Source: Acidimicrobiia bacterium (GTDB lineage: Bacteria > Actinomycetota > Acidimicrobiia > IMCC26256 > BP-133). Taken from it: DNA of 7,037 nucleotides. Positions 6,166 to 7,037 of this stretch are shown in pieces (within the stretch, counting starts at the first letter, position 1; every line of letters begins with the position of its first letter). The position numbers were made by a program, and so were the translations under genes. The notes beneath the pieces are model-generated. The model saw only the letters and a program-made list of their open reading frames with translations, ran no database searches and had not been told where the DNA came from. The DNA lies in assembly GCA_025923175.1 (NCBI GenBank), contig JAICGL010000208.1, forward strand, positions 1 to 7,037. The letters run 5' to 3'.

Positions 6166-6797
6166 TGACGGGCTCCGGAGCGCGCTGTCGCCACGACGGC
6201 CGGCCAGATCGAGCGGGCGGTGCTGACATCGTCCGTCGTGGCGGGGCGACCGCCGTACGCCACCTCGTCGAAGTCGTTGGCCAGCCCGTCGAAATCGCGT
6301 GACCGCAGGGTTCGGCTGACTGCGGTGTTCGTGAGACCGGGGCGGAAGCGCACGACGCCGGCGTCGTCGAGGCGGGCCAGGCCGGCCAGGAACCGGAGGC
6401 GGAGGGCAGTGCCGAGGTCGCCGCGGCGCTCCGCATCGTCGGCCCGCCGCTCGAGCTCGTCGGGACCGAGACCGTGCTCGTCATCGCCGATCAGGCCGCC
6501 GGAGGCGAACCGCTGCCGTCCTCGTCCGGACGACAGCCGCACGGCCACGACCAGGGCGATGATCACCACGCCTGTCGCCAGGGCGATCCATGGCAGCGAG
6601 CCGATATCCGGCAGGGCGTCGCCGATCGAGCGGAAGAAGCGGATGATCGGGTCGACGATGAGTTCCCCGAGCCGTTCGAAGAACCCGGCGAGTGGCCGCG
6701 GCCCCCGGCGAGGGTGGTAGCGGGGGTCGGCCAGGATGTCTTCGGCGACCCGCCGGGCGGCATCCGGATCTACCGCCCCGAGCCAAACGCCGCTCAC
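6162..6797 (-). CDS. DUF4129 domain-containing membrane protein
   Basis: The 211-residue product has one membrane segment (about 70-87) between an N-terminal region and a C-terminal DUF4129 domain. DUF4129 is often fused to transglutaminase domains or found alone beside MoxR/DUF58 genes; its biochemical role is not known. The N-terminus VDPDAARRVAEDILADPRYH (9-28), followed by FFERLGELIVDPIIRFF (39-55), is typical of the stand-alone actinobacterial type. The domain itself (about 111-205) shows LERRADDAERRGDLGTALRL (115-134), LAGLARLDDAGVVRFRPGLT (137-156), TAVSRTL (158-164) and FDEVAYGGRPATTDD (176-190), the last carrying the YGG/YG motif of the family. The GTG start overlaps the stop of the upstream proline-rich gene by four bases (GTGA) and has no clear ribosome binding site, so it probably relies on coupling. 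It overlaps the DUF4350 gene by TTGA. Confidence 0.87.
   Translation of the reverse strand: MSGVWLGAVDPDAARRVAEDILADPRYHPRRGPRPLAGFFERLGELIVDPIIRFFRSIGDALPDIGSLPWIALATGVVIIALVVAVRLSSGRGRQRFASGGLIGDDEHGLGPDELERRADDAERRGDLGTALRLRFLAGLARLDDAGVVRFRPGLTNTAVSRTLRSRDFDGLANDFDEVAYGGRPATTDDVSTARSIWPAVVATARSGARH
6173..6176 (-). promoter_or_regulatory. Ribosome binding site supporting the TTG start of the DUF4350 gene
   Basis: On the - strand GGAG lies 7 bases before the TTG at 6165, inside the last codons of the DUF4129 gene. This spacing and the TTGA start/stop overlap are the reasons for choosing the rare TTG start. Confidence 0.6.
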
Positions 6798-7037
6798 CGC
6801 TCAGGCTGCTCGCCGGGCGGTGGCGATTCGTCCCCCGGCCCGGTGGGATCCATTGGCTCTTCGGGTCTGGGGGGCGGTGGCCACGTTTCCCTCGGGCCCG
6901 TGGGGTCTCTCGGCTCTTCGGGTCTGGGGGGCGGTGGCCACGCTTCCCTCGGGCCGGTGGGATCTTCCGGCACTTCGGATCGGGGTGGCGGCGGCCATTG
7001 CTCCCTCGGCCGGGTGGGATCGATCGGGTCGTCGAAT
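6794..7037 (-). CDS. C-terminal tail of an unidentified protein with 19-residue Pro/Trp-rich repeats (5' part outside window)
   Basis: The - strand frame read from base 7036 is open to a TGA at 6796-6794 and encodes 80 residues. They consist of about four tandem units of the form DPTGPRExWPPPPRPEEPx, rich in Pro, Glu and Arg with one Trp per unit, ending SPPPGEQPER. This is expected to be an intrinsically disordered tail. The frame is chosen over the other open - strand frame here for two reasons: its stop overlaps the DUF4129 start as GTGA, repeating the 4-base overlap pattern of the next two junctions, and it gives a coherent repeat protein. No start codon for it lies in the window except an ATG near the end, so the gene begins upstream. 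A multi-pass membrane protein commonly precedes DUF4129 in such clusters, so this could be its cytoplasmic tail, but nothing visible identifies the family. Confidence 0.75.
   Translation of the reverse strand, partial: FDDPIDPTRPREQWPPPPRSEVPEDPTGPREAWPPPPRPEEPRDPTGPRETWPPPPRPEEPMDPTGPGDESPPPGEQPER
6797..7021 (-). repeat. Tandem 57-bp coding repeats (about 4 units)
   Basis: Units span 7021-6965, 6964-6908, 6907-6851 and a diverged, shortened 6850-6797. The second and third differ at only about 6 of 57 bases and share an uninterrupted identical run of about 31 bases, which points to recent duplication. The first and last units are more diverged. The period is a multiple of three, so copy-number change keeps the reading frame and would only lengthen or shorten the protein tail. 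Confidence 0.85.

Noticed and set aside
5437..6168. A 243-codon + strand ORF antisense to DUF4350
   Set aside because: Antisense shadow of a gene with clear domain structure and operon-style overlaps.
6801..6998. A 65-residue Arg/Ala-rich - strand ORF with an ATG start
   Set aside because: It is another frame of the 57-bp repeats. Its stop does not overlap the DUF4129 start, and the adjacent frame gives a coherent Pro/Trp repeat protein with the GTGA overlap.

Overview
The window looks like chromosomal DNA of a very GC-rich actinobacterium. An early-branching lineage such as Acidimicrobiia is possible, but that is inference. The evidence is the strong G/C bias at third codon positions, the actinobacterial-type RecR and YbaB/EbfC proteins, and a gene cluster whose order and strands resemble a known actinobacterial locus (Rv3690-Rv3695 in Mycobacterium tuberculosis, recalled and not searched). 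Coding density is near total, no stretch over 60 bases lacks a gene, and no mobile element, tRNA, rRNA or CRISPR array is visible.

Left block, + strand (1-899): the 3' part of a YbaB/EbfC nucleoid-associated protein gene, followed 18 bp later by complete recR. This is the usual recombination-repair pair. The last codons of recR hold a long inverted repeat facing the convergent RDD gene.

Middle (951-2757): an RDD-family membrane protein (- strand) and a SpoIIM/DUF95-family membrane protein (+ strand) diverge from a 55-bp intergenic region. That region has an inverted repeat and a possible promoter that would give a leaderless or nearly leaderless SpoIIM-family mRNA.

Right block, - strand (7037 down to 2764): five genes that appear to form one operon. 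In transcription order they are the C-terminal tail of an unidentified protein made of 19-residue Pro/Trp-rich repeats, a DUF4129 membrane protein, a DUF4350 membrane protein, a MoxR AAA+ ATPase and a DUF58 protein. The first three junctions are 4-base start/stop overlaps (GTGA, TTGA, ATGA), and the fourth is a 7-base gap. DUF58 converges on the SpoIIM-family gene with 6 bp between stop codons.

Working model (inference): the MoxR ATPase and the membrane-anchored, vWA-like DUF58 protein form a chaperone-type pair. DUF4129 and DUF4350, both membrane-anchored, and the multi-pass SpoIIM-family and RDD proteins would be envelope partners or clients. The families are known, but what the combined module does is not established, and it is the most interesting content of the window. 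The proline-rich repeat tail at the right edge has no start codon inside the window and is easily missed by ORF callers.
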